A DNA stretch of 64,000 bases, from contig BSBM01000865.1 of the NCBI GenBank assembly GCA_027924585.1, forward strand, positions 7,886,501-7,950,500. Reading direction: 5' to 3'. The notes under the pieces were generated by a model, which was not told where the DNA came from, searched no databases, and saw only the letters and a list, made by a program, of their open reading frames with translations. Positions 45,301 through 57,290 of the stretch are shown here, piece by piece. The translations under genes and the position numbers were made by a program. Origin of the DNA: Larix kaempferi (lineage: Eukaryota > Streptophyta > Pinopsida > Pinales > Pinaceae). Each line of letters opens with the position of its first letter. Position 1 is the first letter of the stretch.

Positions 45301-46990
45301 GAAGCTGGAACAATGTCTTCTTGATTCTTTTCCTACACATTTCTAGAGTCCCTAGTCTAACTAAATGATAAGTGCATCAAATGCTCTAATTCATCTAGAT
45401 TAGGAGCATCCCGGTCAACCTTTCCACAAAAAGGGGAACCTCTAACATGGTGGCACCTACATATACATTTGTAATATCATAGTTTAGTAGAGAAAAATCA
45501 AATTAAACCATAGTAAGTCATAACAATTCAAATTAAAAGCATGCTTTTAACTACACATTGTACATGTGTGTATGGTGACCTGTCAATCCCTAGCGAAGAT
45601 GGATGGTCATCGAAGTCTGTGCATAACTGTGGACACAAAAATTCATGCACGTTATGAACATATTAAACAAGAAATTATTTAGGCAATCCAAATATTCAAA
45701 AATATTGTACGAACTATCATCGTGCATGTCATAAATATAAATAATATGAATGACATAAGTAATAACAATATTGTGTGAGGTACTGAAAATACCTCCGTGT
45801 GAGCTGTTGCAATTTCATTTGCAGCTGCCATTGCTACATCTAGGTTGGGAGATCCTACGTTCTCCCATGTCGACGTCTCCACTCTAAATAACTATACATT
45901 GAAATAACAGTTTAAGTCATACATAACTGCTTTAAAATTACTTTACAATTTCTCAAGTGATGATTGAAAACTCATTAAAAAAAGTGCCAACCTTCTCCAT
46001 ATAGCATCCCTCGACCAGGCTAGGGAAAGTGCGCCCCCAATGGGGAAAAAGATTTGGCATTTTCCCCATCGAACTAGAAGGCCCAGCATGGATACCACCA
46101 TTCACATGTCTATCATGACTTTGTCGTGAAGGCCCTCCACCTGAGTCTCTACTAGGGTCAACCTGTCTCTCCATTGTAGTCGTTGATACAAAGGTGGCGT
46201 GTCTAAGGAGTCCACGTGCAACAATCCTCACCGCCCCCTCGATCTGATCAAGTTTGTGGGGAAACTGAGGTGGTTGGGGAGAGGGGTTGGGCTCACTCCT
46301 AGGAGCTGGTGGCCCTCTTAGTGGGTTCGTCTTGGCAGCAGGTCGATCTTGGGCAGAGCCAAGCCAAAAACCCTGGAACTCGGTTATTTATAAATAGTTG
46401 ACATGTAAACCGAGCACAAACTAATCCCACAGTTGTCAAAGGAAGAACTTTAGAACCTCCCTATTATTGCAGGGAGGTTTATCGTAAACCATGAACCACC
46501 TATGCATCCAATTGTCCTTCCATGGCTGGAAAAGATACCAATCCATGCAGACATGTGGCTTTCTAATGTCCAATGGCTATTGTGTCCTTTGATCAGTGAA
46601 CATACTGTATAATTGGGAATTTTTAATATTCAGTGCTTTTATTTCCTCCTTGGAAATGCTCGTGGAATAATACTCCCGCATCCTAGCTCTATATTCGGTC
46701 ATGTCAGTCAATTGGTGATGTGCATGGGTGAGGGAGTCAATTGAGCTCTCAATTGAGGTGGAAAGGGCCACTCGAGATGGTTCCTATGTGTTTCTTAATT
46801 CTCAAGTGTGCACTCTCATTTCATTTACGTAATGGTTCAAGTCATCTTGGTTGAAATTTTGTTAGGGGTTTTGATTTTCTTGGGCATTTTGATTTTCATG
46901 AGGGATTTCATTGGTTCCAAGATTTGTGTTTTCTTGTGTTCCACTGGACTTCATGTTAACATTTTGTTCATTCATTGTATATGTTTAGAC
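45301..46990 (-). pseudogene. Protein-like segments upstream of element D RT (possible gag)
   Basis: Minus-strand segments at 46771-46577 (STSIESSIDSLTHAHHQLTD, ISKEEIKALNIKNSQLYSMF), about 46560-46440 (MDWYLFQPWKDNWMHRWFMV) and 46231-45953 (MERQVDPSRDSGGGPSRQSH, HWGRTFPSLVEG) look coding. They lie upstream of D's RT on the same strand, where gag would be expected, but no Gag core motif was recognised. The part from 45301 to 45950 is closed in all frames. Assignment to D is by position only. Confidence 0.35.
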
Positions 46991-47000
46991 TCAGCAATTG

Positions 47001-48305
47001 AAAAAATTTCTATTATTTTACTAATTTGGGAATCATTAAAAATTTAATAAACAATAAAAAATCAATAAAATGACAAAAAACAATGATCTTACCTATCCAA
47101 TGTGATTGACGATCACTTGGTAGATGGATTGATGGAGTTATTGAGTGCAATGGGTGAGTGAGGTGGTCTCTTACTCTGCGTATGCACTGGGTTAGTGAAG
47201 CTTGGCATATTGGAAATGAAATATAACACGTTCTTCCCTCTTTTTTTATTTGATTTAACAGGGGTGCGTATGCATTGTTGGGAACGTATGCGCTAAAAAA
47301 GTGCATGCACAGCAGCGCGCATGTCCCTCGGTTCAGTACCAAACCTAAAGGCGCCTATGTGCTTCCTTAGGTGTGTGTGCATCCTTGTTTTTTCTCCGCT
47401 AGCGCGACCCCATTGCCATTGTTTTTGGGAGAAAATTTGTGTGCCCACTCCTCTAGTGTCATGTTCCGACACTTTGGAATCATGTGGATGTTGAGCATCA
47501 ACACTTATAGGATGAAATGTGAAATATTAGTGTGATTTCATATTTCAGGATTGCATACAACCTGTTGAAGACATGTTGACTTCATACACAGTCATTCCAA
47601 TCAAATTCACACCACCTTCTTTCACATAGCATGTACCCATTCTAACATCACTGTGACTACAAACACAATCATAGTCATACCCCTTTCACACATAGACCAT
47701 ACTTATTCAAGCATGATTTCAAATTCACACATGGTCAAATTCAGAACAACTTTAGACATAAAGGACTTAGTCAAACCCTCTAATACCTTATTCAACTCCT
47801 TATATACATAATTATAAACCACCCTTATATCCATAGCTATGTTTTTAATATATTTAAAATACTATTGGATGCCTATATGATAGTCAAGATATTGCTTCCA
47901 TTTTTTAAATGATTAAATCCCCAATATGAACTCATGTTTTACAATATTTCCTACTTAGTGAACGCCCAATGAGTTTAATCAACCACCCAATTCATAACAT
48001 ATAACAACAAATTTTGATTTAAAGGTACTCATTTAAATTAAATGAACTTCATTTTGTGATGATGAGTCCTAATCACCCTAAGGAACTTGCACCCATCCTA
48101 TGGTGCTTGAGGTTGCACTGGTAGCTAATAAGGTTACACTATCACATCCAATTGTCTCACTCAAGCACCTCAAGATGAGTGCAAATTCCCAAAGGTTCTT
48201 AGTGTTTATAATGTGGTGATGATCTCTAGATAATGTGGTGGTGGTATATTCATATAATATGGAAGTGATAGTATTCTGACAGTTACAAATATGCCAAGTT
48301 CCAAA
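47001..48305. other. Unassigned AT-rich stretch
   Basis: No gene, LTR or inverted repeat was recognised. It should contain D's 5' LTR if D is complete, but no matching copy was seen on the other side. Confidence 0.4.
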
Positions 48306-49240
48306 AATTAACTAACCTCAATTGATTTCATTCTCAAAAAATAATATTCTAAGAAAGTACATTTTTATCCCTTCATGTGTTTAAAATTTTAATAGGATAC
48401 TTATAAGGAAATAATTTTAAATGTTGATTTTCCATCCCATAGGAGTGTAGCTTGACTAGAAAATGAAGTAAAATGAGATGGCATGTTGTGAGTTCACCTC
48501 GCCTTACCTGTGTCCCATGCTTGCGGGCTATGTGGGTGCACCTAGGGGAATAGTTGTAGTAGACAGGAATTGACCCCATGCAACGCGAGTACATGCACCT
48601 CCCTAGTTGTCAATTCCCCTAATACAAAAACCAATATTTAAGTGATTTTCCTATTGGTGTACCTCCCACGAGAAATATGTAAATCCCTCCTTGCAAATAA
48701 AATGTGTGGGTGGAGAATGTGCATAAACTTCATGGTTTCCCTTGCTGTGAATTGATGACCTGATGGATCATTGGTGAAGTCTCAAGCAATGTATTTTTCT
48801 TAATCCATCATAGGTCCATCTAAAATATGGATCTACCATGTGCTAAGAGGGATAAAATCCCTCGAGGTGCAAACCTTTTTTAGGGTGAAAAACATGAGAA
48901 GAGGTTTGCTCCTTGAGGAATTTGATGCCTCTTGGTGCATGGTAGATATAGATTTTAGATAGATCTATGATCGTTTAAGAAAAGTACATTTCTCAAGTCT
49001 TAACCAATGATCCATGAGGTCATCAATTCAAAAAATAGGGAAACCATGGAGTCTATGCACATTCTCCACCCACCCATTTTATTTGCAAGGATGGATTTAG
49101 ATACTTAACATGGGAGGTACACCAATAGTCAAATAATTTAAAATTATTTCCTTATACCTATCCTATTAAAATTTTAAACACATGAAAGGATAAAAATGTA
49201 TTTGTTTAAAATATTATTTTTTAAAATGAAATCAGTTGAC
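48306..49240. mobile_element. Fold-back (MITE-like) element with long imperfect inverted arms
   Basis: The left arm begins near 48318 (TTGATTTCATTCTCAAAAAATAA) and the right arm ends near 49235. They match as inverted repeats over about 370 bp, including matching blocks TTTAAAATTTTAATAGGATA, ATTGGTGTACCTCCCA and GGTGGAGAATGTGCATA. The arms meet near 48870. A 220-bp insertion breaks the left arm. No ORF lies inside. Long arms and AT-richness suggest a fold-back DNA transposon, but family and target duplication were not determined. Confidence 0.75.
48422..48642 (-). mobile_element. SINE-like insertion in the fold-back left arm
   Basis: Sequence absent from the right arm is flanked by near-identical AAATGTTGATTTTCC and AAGTGATTTTCC, a target duplication typical of retroposition. 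On the minus strand GGGTCAATTCC resembles an RNA polymerase III B box (8 of 11 consensus positions). No clear A box or poly-A tail was found, so the SINE call is tentative. Confidence 0.45.
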
Positions 49241-52200
49241 ACAATGGGGTTAATCCCTTTTATATCATTTTTTAGGTAGTTGTACTACTAATGAAACATA
49301 AATTATTTATTATTTAATTCTCAATTTATTAGTCACTCATATTGATTTGATTTTTACGTGAGATTGTAAACAAAATTTGAGCATTATACTCCAACAACCT
49401 GTCTTAATGTTACAATATCAAGAATTACAACAAAAAATGAAATGAAAAATTATTTTTAAATAGCATCACTCCTCCACAATCTATCATCACCCTCATAAGG
49501 GTAGTATCCCCAAACTCCTAAATTCTCTTAATGAAGTCCAAACTTCCCAAATCAATGCAACTCTTTAAATCCTCAGGTTCCCAAAATCCAAAATCATTGA
49601 ATTACTTAAATTCCCAATTCATTTGAACAATAATCCATGGTAAGTTAAACATTATGTGATTCCTTTCCATTTTGAAAATAGCCACTTGAAATAAAAATTC
49701 ACAATTTGTTTTTGTTACTGTCATTTGTTGCCTTTGTTTCACTAGGGTTAGAAATTATTTTCACTTTCTTAAAGAGTAAATGATAAAATCTAGTCTCAAA
49801 TAAACTCATCAAAATTTCAGCATATTATAGAATGAAAAATTTCTAAGAATAATTGTTTTTAATTCTCGAATGGTAATTCAAATTAGAAAATCACAAAAAA
49901 ACCTTGCTTGCTTTCTTTGTATATTGTTTTTCTAAATCGTTTTCAAATCCATACATATCTTCTATGATACCATGTTAAATGCTTAAAGACACATGAAATA
50001 TTGAAGACTTGTGAAGTCAATTCATGCAATGGGGCTAATCCCTTTTAATGTCATTTACTACATTGTTGTGCTATTAGTACAACCTAACTACCACTCATCA
50101 TGGGTTTGGAACTCCAAACCATTGACATACCTTTATACCCTTCAAAACTCAAGCTCCTAACTAAAACCTGTTATGATAGAGAAAGATTTTTTTAGTCTAC
50201 TCTCTGCATGTTGTGTGTCTCTGCCTAAAGTTCTAAGATAGTATGTACAAAACTTTAGTAATCAATATCGGTATTTTTTTTTTGTTTATCTCGCAAACCA
50301 TATTTTTCCACAGTTGTACCTTATCTCTTTGATTGTCCAATCTATTTTGTTGTAGGACTTGCCACCATAATGCATCATGACATTTTAATTTTTGGATCAT
50401 ATTTCTAACCCTATTTGGATTCTCAATATTTTAAAATTCAAAATATCTCTAAATTTTAGTATTCCACTCAAATTATGGTTTAAGGATTTTGCTTGATTTC
50501 TTTGATTCCTTCATGGTGGCATGTTTCTTCAATACACTTGATAACCATTCATCTGATAATTTACCATACAATGTAGTAACTAGTTTCTCTCGTTATCATC
50601 TCCTAAGATTTGGAACAACGTCATTAGAAATATCCAATCCTAGATCCTCATCAACCACAAAACCATGCTCTTCACAATTCCCAAAATATTCAAATCAAAA
50701 TTAAGATCACTTCATACTAGAAGGTAAACATAGAAGTACCATGGTAAACATAGAAACACATTGTATTTAATAACATACATAGATACTAGAAGGTATATTA
50801 TTTTACTAAGATTTTGGGTTACATTTTAATGCAGGAAATATTTAAATAAATATAGAGAAAAAGATTTTGTATTCTAGTTCGTATCTCTTGCCTTTCAATA
50901 CTCTCTATGTTTGTCGTGATTGAAGTTAAATGAACAATATTTAATCTATCAAAGGATGTATAGTTTAATCTCATGGAATCACTTTGCTAACCTATGACAT
51001 AGAACCTTCCTTCACATGAGATTAAAAATATTTTTACTTTTACTAAATATTAGAAAGATACCAAAAATCATGTTGTTGAATCCTCTCCCATTACATCTTT
51101 CTAAATAAAAAACCCCACTTTGAGTGAATACACTCATATGAGTTTCTAAGATTGAAGAAATTAGATGTTTCATTTTCATTTTCATTTTATAATGGAACAT
51201 AAATTACCATTTTATATATATAATAAAACCTATAAAAGTTAATAATTAAAATAACTCAACTTATCATTAAGTTGTAGAACTTATCATTTAACTTAATTGT
51301 CAAATTGGCATGCAAGATAGCTAGTGGTTGGAAAAAGACAATTCTTAACGATTTATAAACAATTTTTATGCTCATGGGCATTTATATTTTACATTAACAA
51401 TTTGGGGGGAAGAGAAAGGGTACTCTTCCTAGATTGCAAGAAGATAATGTAAATGTACTATGAATATTTATTTTATGGACTTTGTTCCAAATTTGAATTA
51501 AACAATTATATATATATATATATGATAAATGATCACTAAGGTATGGATAATCAAGGTATGGATAATATGTCAAGGATATGGTGGTGCGTTGGTGGGGATG
51601 GATGGATTTCAATCCATCCACCACATCTTCTGGCTTCAATGAGCTGAACCTACCATCCACTATATGTGGGAAAGTTTGTTAAATTTAGATTATTCATTAC
51701 ATAGTGGCCTCCAACTTACAACAGCTAATATTCTCGATTGTTTGAAGTGATCGGAAACACATTTTATTAAATAATTCAATAAAAATCCAACCGGACAAAG
51801 ATTAAGCAAAAGTATTAAAATAGTTGCTTAACTGTGTTTTAGCAATCATCTAGAAGTAGTACCATCCTTCTATAATTTGTTCCATCCGGAACCCGGTGGT
51901 TTGATCTCGATGTTCGTACGCCGTCGCATGTCTTTGTTTCGCTTTGTTTCCATATATTACGCGTTTTCTCTATCCGAGTCGGTGATCAACTCTTGAGAAG
52001 GAAGTTAGGAAGCAAATCAATCAAACGAAAAAGCTTGTTGCGCACGGTTGTATGACACTAAAATCGAAATGACATTTTGAAACCATTCAATCATACAAAG
52101 AATCTTGTTGCGCACGGTTGTATAATAGTGAACTGGAAATGACATTTCGAATACTGTGGGAGCTTTGAAAGGGAAATTAACATTATTGGTTTGAATATCG

Positions 52201-52834
52201 CTCAGATCTGCTTTGCTTTGAGTGACATAGTCATCATTTGAAGTTTAACCTACTCCCATTCAAATTTGCATATGCATTTCTTGTTACTTGCTACCGCTAA
52301 AAAATGACATATTGAAAAAACCAGGGACTAACAGTAACATGTGGAAAACTTAAGAACAAGTAATATAGGCTGCTGAAGAACATTGCCATTCTGCAACGAC
52401 CAAATTAAGTGTACATCTTACAATATTTTCAATCACTCTCGCAATGTAACTTTTGGATCGAAATTGCCATTTTCCATTATTCATACCGATAGTTTTACAA
52501 TGGAAAGTAATGTGCTTAAACGCTCTCTGTTGGGATTTCGATTTGGTTCAAAATGTCAAAATTAAAAATGAATTTAAACATTAAACAATTGGACATTGTA
52601 GAGGACACATAAATATGAGTATCTAAACACACATTGAACATAGAGATAAAAGAGAATGGTTATAAATATGAAATATGGACACAGTTTCTTAATACGCATT
52701 GACATCATCGACATACGACATTTCTATAAACAAATATTGATGTTAATATTTTGATTAAAAACATATTTAAAATACATAAGTTTACATATTAAAAATTATT
52801 TTATTTTTATTAAAAATTATATTTTTAAATTGAA
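49241..52834. other. AT-rich non-coding stretch
   Basis: No coding sequence stands out. The phrase CAATGGGGTTAATCCCTTTTA at about 49242 has a second copy (CAATGGGGCTAATCCCTTTTA) at about 50036. A TA microsatellite is at 51509-51524. Otherwise nothing was recognised. Confidence 0.5.
52013..52155 (+). repeat. Tandem duplication of about 67 bp
   Basis: Two adjacent copies share CTTGTTGCGCACGGTTGTAT and AAATGACATTT. The spacing of the shared phrase (52030 and 52103) gives about 70 bp. A local duplication of unknown meaning. Confidence 0.65.
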
Positions 52835-52887
52835 AATAACATGTTTTTAATTCATTTTTCATTCAACTTAGAAAATAAGTGTAATTT
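52835..52887 (+). repeat. Left copy of the 53-bp inverted repeat
   Basis: AATAACATG...GTGTAATTT. Its exact reverse complement is at 54427-54479. Confidence 0.9.
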
Positions 52888-52915
52888 CACTCATTGAATC
52901 CAAAGTACTACAATA

Positions 52916-53602
52916 ATGATTGGCCCAATTGTGTGCTTTCACATAGATATTTCACAAGGGAGGAAGGAACCATTTAGAAGGATATTTCATGATAGATCAT
53001 CCCTTGATGAGGTAAAGGAGGGCTTCATAGAGTTTTCAATTGGAGCTGGGAGATTTCAAGGTTATGTCATGTTTAGAGATAGGGGGTTAAGAATCCCTAT
53101 GTTTTGTGGGAAACTCATGGGGAAACATGCCCTATTCTACAGGGTTTATCCATGACGATTCTCTCTCAGGTTACTTTGAATCCTATTGCTGCAGAGGAAT
53201 CATAGCACAAATGGAAATTTGTACAGTGTCAAGAACAGTAGGCGTAAGAAGTCTAAGGAAGAGGCAATGGTATATATGCACTCAAACCTCTATCTTATTT
53301 ATAGCCAAAGGGAGGAGTGGTTGAAAGGAGAGAAAAATATGTGGGATGTGTTTCTTGAGGATATGGGTTTGGGCAATATTGTTGAGTTGGCATTAGCCAA
53401 CTTAGATTTCAATGAACCAGTGCTAGAGCTAGTCACTTTTGATGATGGTTATCCTCTTGAGGTGTCATCTTCCACACCAACAAATGCAAATATCAGATTG
53501 GATACAATGGCTAAGGAGGAGGAGGAGGAGGAAGAGGATGGAGGAGGTAGCAGTGGTAGTGATGATGATTTTGGTGATATTGACATTGAAGAGGACTATT
53601 GA
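52916..53602 (+). pseudogene. hAT-family transposase, C-terminal fragment
   Basis: Frame changes near 53090 and 53190 split the gene. In the first frame it reads VKEGFIEFSIGAGRFQG, in the next WETHGETCPILQGLSMTILS, and in the third LLQRNHSTNGNLYSVKNSRR, AMVYMHSNLYLIYSQREEWL and LGNIVELALANLDFNEPVLE, ending in an acidic Glu/Asp/Gly tail. The order WW-like block, ILSQ-like helix, ERNWSTY-like motif and the VYVHSNLRL-like block is the hAT C-terminal dimerisation domain. The catalytic N-terminal two-thirds are missing. Confidence 0.75.
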
Positions 53603-54426
53603 TTCCCGACAATGATGACTTCACGCTATGGCATTCTTCCATATATGGTTCTAGTATCTATATTCTACCGGATTTTGTATTTTCCATTGCCATTCCCACC
53701 TATAGTATCTTACTATTAGTGAGTGACTCATATCTTAATCCATATGATACACATTACAATGTGATTTTGATTACATATGATGACTTAATGATATGAATGT
53801 AGTTAATGGTTCAAATTCCAAGCTTTAAACTTCTATTTTATGATGTGTACTATATATTATAATTTCTTGCGTGTATGAACTTAATTAATGTTATAAACAT
53901 ATATGTTCTCTCGTAGATTCCTGCATTGAGGATTTGGTGAAGTGCTTGGGATTAACTCAGTACCCATTATGAAAGTCGACGTTTCAAACCTTAATCACGG
54001 TTCATCATGAGGACAATGAGTCAAGGTAAGGGATAGCATTTCCAAAGCATTAATATTCATTTTTTGTTTGTTTGTTGAGAGAATAACAAACCCAAGATGT
54101 CCGCCAAAAACCTAACCCTAAGTGTAGTTTGTTTATTTAGTGTTTTATTATTTAATTGATTTTATAATTAATTTAATTATTAAATTAAATTATAACTATA
54201 TAATGTTACATTTAAAATGAATACTATTTAAACAATTTAGTTACTATAACCATATATTGTAATAATAATAGTTTCAGATTTTAATTTTTAGGTTTTTAGT
54301 TTTAGATATTTTTAATGTTTATAATATTTTAACATTTAATAATTAGAAAAAAAAATTATTTTATTTTGTTACATAGTAATTAATTAATTAATTAATAAAT
54401 TAATAACATTATGAACATTAATTAAA

Positions 54427-54479
54427 AAATTACACTTATTTTCTAAGTTGAATGAAAAATGAATTAAAAACATGTTATT
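54427..54479 (-). repeat. Right copy of the 53-bp inverted repeat
   Basis: Exact reverse complement of 52835-52887. The U repeat cluster begins at the next bases. Confidence 0.9.
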
Positions 54480-54480
54480 A

Positions 54481-55816
54481 TGTCCTGCGTAGCAGGATAT
54501 AAATGGATCACTCGGACCCTATTATCACCTACCTAGTCTACCTAGTCTAGCTCGTACTCGAGTTCAATTTTTTTCTAGCTATATGGTTTTACATAGTTGC
54601 AATGTTTTAATTATTAAACTAAATTTGATAAAAATTATTTATTTCAAAGCTGATTCGTTCTGAAATGGTGACGTAAGTATTGGAATCGGCATCCCAAGAG
54701 TCGGCGGCGCGATGCCGTCAGCGTCTGCTCGTTTGTTTAATGCATGACAGTATGTTGAAGGATGGTTTGTTTAATGCATGCCACGTTGTAGAGGGCGTTG
54801 AAGCCACGTTGAGTGGTGACATAAGTCTTGAAATGGGGGCGGTGCGGGTCTGGTCGTTTGTTTAATGCATGGCAGGTTGACATGACCGGGAGCAGCAAGT
54901 TGAAGCCACGTTCAAGCCAACATTCGAGGCATAAAGTCTTGAGAAGGTATGAAAGACACCTGCTAGCTCATAGCGTATTCTAGTTTGTGAGTATTGAAAC
55001 GAATTGATAAGGTTTGGCTTGTGCCAGGGTGACGGTCCTCCCACGGTTTCATCTTGGTTGGGCGGAGGAGGTATTCGTCTGCGTTTGTTGCCTTGGTTGA
55101 GGTAGATTCAGGGTTTGTTAGCTGTTTGTGCACGGAGAGAGGAGCAGCAGCAGCAGAAGGAGAAGTCCAACGTCAGGGATCGTCTATTCGTCTGCGTTTG
55201 TTGCTTTAGTTCAGGTAGATTCAGGGTTTATTTATCTACGAACCTGTGCATATATGCTCATTGTCTGTTTGTATACGTGTATGCTTTGTTTAGATGTTTT
55301 TAGTTTGGTATTCTGTCTGAAAAGGCTTTGTCCCTGTGCATACATAGTGTTTTTTTCGTATGGCTATTTATGTAATAACTTTGTTGTGGATAAATTCTGT
55401 GCTAAGGTCTCGGGGCCAAAGAAAAGGCTTACGTCTATGCTCATTATTTACGAACCTGTGTATATATGCTCATTCTCTGTGTGTATACGTCTATGGTTTG
55501 TTTACATGTTTTTAGTTTCGTATTCTGTCTGAAAAGGCTTTGTCCCTGTGCACACATAGGTTTTCTTCATCTGGCTATTTGTGTAGTAAGTTTGTTGTGG
55601 ATAAATTGTTTGCTAAGGTCTGGGGGCCGAAGAAAAGGCTTACGTCTATGCTTAGGAGAAATTTACAAAGAATGATTTGTCGATTTTGATTTTGAGTGCT
55701 TTCGTTCGGATTTGGGTTTGGGGTTTTCATTTCAGCTTGCTGTGGCGTGTTTTCCTGCGGGTCAGGGATTGATTCGTGTGTCGGCAATTTCTTTGGAGGG
55801 TTATGTAGTTTGAGTG
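54481..55816 (+). repeat. Unrecognised repeat family U, copy 1
   Basis: Starts with a short palindrome TCCTGCGTAGCAGGA and GGATATAAATGGATC, then a promoter-like region with TGACGTAAG (54669) and GCCGTCAGCG. Next comes a CATCTTGGTTGGGCG block with CAGGTAGATTCAGGG-type donors, two tandem units of about 211 bp (55225-55650), and a truncated downstream block. It breaks off near 55816, where copy 2 begins mid-block. No long ORF or known element end was found. Confidence 0.7.
55225..55655 (+). repeat. 211-bp tandem sub-repeat of family U (copy 1 instance)
   Basis: Units contain TACGAACCTGTG, ATATATGCTCATT, TTTTTAGTTT, GAAAAGGCTTTGTCCCTGTG, GTGGATAAATT and GGCTTACGTCTATGCT. The starts TACGAACCTG at 55237 and 55449 are 212 bp apart. 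Equivalent spacings are 210 bp (56348 and 56558) and 211 bp (58453 and 58664). Confidence 0.8.
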
Positions 55817-57290
55817 TATGCCGTCAGCGTCTGCTCGTTTGTTATTTTAATGCATGACAGGATGTTGAAGCCATGTTGTGGAGGGCATTGAAGCCAGGTT
55901 GAGTGGTGACGTAAGTCTTGAAATGGGGCCGGTGCGGGTCTGGTCATTTGTTTAATGCATGGCAAGTTGACATGACAGGGAGCAGCAGGTTGAAGCCATG
56001 TTGAAGCCAACATTCGAGGCATAAAGTCTTGAGCGGGTATGAAAGACACTTGCTAGCTCATAGCGTATTTTAGTTTGTGAGTATTGAAACGAATTGATAA
56101 GGTTTGGCTTGTGCCAGGGTGACGGTCCTCCCATGGTTTCATCTTGGTTGGGCGAAGGAGAATTCCAAGGTCGGGGATCGGGTATTCGCCTGTGTTTGTT
56201 TCCTTGGTTCAGGTAGATTCAAGGTTTGTTAGTTGTTCGTGCGCGGAGAGAGGAGAAGCAGCAGCAGAAGGAGAAGTCCAACGTCACGGCTCGTCTATTC
56301 GTCTGCGTTTGTTGTCTTAGTTCAGGTAGATTCAGGGTTTATTTATCTACGAATCTATGCATATATGCTCATTGTCTGTGTGTATACATCTATGCTTTGT
56401 TTACATGTTTTTAGTTTTGTATTCTGTCTGAAAAGGCTTTGTCCCTGTGCATACATAGGTTTTTTCGTATGGCTATTTTTGTAATAACTTTGTTGTGGAT
56501 AAATTCTGTACTAAGGTCTCGAGGCCGAATAAAAGGCTTACGTCTATGCTCATTGTTTACGAACCTGTGTATATATGCTTATTCTCTGTGTGTATACGTC
56601 TATGGTTTGTTTATATGTTTTTAGTTTCGTGTTCTCGTATGGCTATTTATGTAATAACTTTGTTGTGGATAAATTCTCTGCTAAGGTCTCGGGGCCGAAG
56701 AGAATAGCAGAAATGGAGTTGCAAACCTTTGAGTTCAGTGCGCGGTTTACGTAAGAGCGAGAAGGATGTCAGGATAAAAGAATGCGGCCGGTTTTGTAGC
56801 TTCCATGAACCGTTTTTAGGAGAAATTTACGAAGAACGATTTCTCAGTTTTGATTTTGAGTGCTTTCGTTCGGATTTGGGTTTGGGGTTTTGATTTCATC
56901 TTGCTGTGGCATGTTTTCGTGCGGGTCAGAGGTTGATTCGTGTGTCCGCAATTTCTTTGGAGGGTTATGTAGTTCGAGTGTACTTGTGGAGCCTGGAATA
57001 TAATGGAGAGTTATACACTGTGCCTTTGAGCTTGTTTATGATGGCAGGTTGGGTGGCTTCCTTAGCATTAAGCTAAAGCATATTAAATTTTTTTGCAGGC
57101 ACTCAATGATTACATGGGTTATGGATTCGAACCTGGATATCTTAGCATTATCTCGCTTAACCATAAGTTATGCTTCCACGTCACATTGTAACTACGTGAA
57201 TAATTGATGTTGTCCATCATGGAGATTATGTTTACGATGATCATTAATATAGCGAACTACCTGGTTGATAACTGATATTTAAACTTTCTT
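55817..57290 (+). repeat. Repeat family U, copy 2
   Basis: Begins at ATGCCGTCAGCG, an internal point of copy 1. TGACGTAAG recurs at 55907. The CATCTTGGTTGGGCG block with a TTCAG/GTAGATTC donor lies at 56140-56225, the 211-bp tandem at 56340-56700, then a block AGAATAGCAGAAATGGAGTTG to 57290. A TTTTTTTGCAG acceptor-like site is near 57090. A frame with VSAISLEGYVVRVYLWSLEY precedes it. Confidence 0.7.

Larger units (their letters stand above)
13000..47000 (-). mobile_element. Ty3/gypsy element D, interrupted by a CACTA transposon
   Basis: Minus-strand pol fragments occur on both sides of the CACTA element. The N-terminal RT half is at 44560-45300, and the C-terminal RT, RNase H and integrase are at 16560-18621, followed by an orphan ORF at 13000-15810. 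RT homology resumes at the codon where it stops. The LTRs were not identified. The outer limits given are the limits of recognisable coding sequence or protein-like sequence, not true ends. It is the oldest mobile element in the nest. Confidence 0.75.
52835..54479 (+). mobile_element. hAT transposon remnant between 53-bp inverted repeats
   Basis: A hAT transposase C-terminal remnant lies at 52916-53602, inside perfect inverted repeats of 53 bp (52835-52887 and 54427-54479). hAT elements normally have short terminal repeats and 8-bp target duplications. Neither a duplication nor a CAGGG-type end was found at these positions, so the inverted repeats may be subterminal or may not be the element ends. 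The interior right of the ORF is very AT-rich. Confidence 0.6.

Noticed and set aside
46808-47047. Hydrophobic plus-strand ORF resembling a membrane protein
   Set aside because: T-rich sequence read on the plus strand gives hydrophobic residues by default, and the minus strand has the better coding signal.
54481-54500. Helitron-like terminal hairpin (CCTGCGTAGCAGG) at U copies
   Set aside because: No CTRR end follows the hairpin on either strand and no 5' TC end with AT target was found, so a Helitron call is unsupported.
55128-55532. Cys/Leu/Tyr-rich plus-strand ORFs repeated in U copies
   Set aside because: They come from the 211-bp tandem units, which do not keep one frame between copies. 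A membrane-protein reading is not supported.
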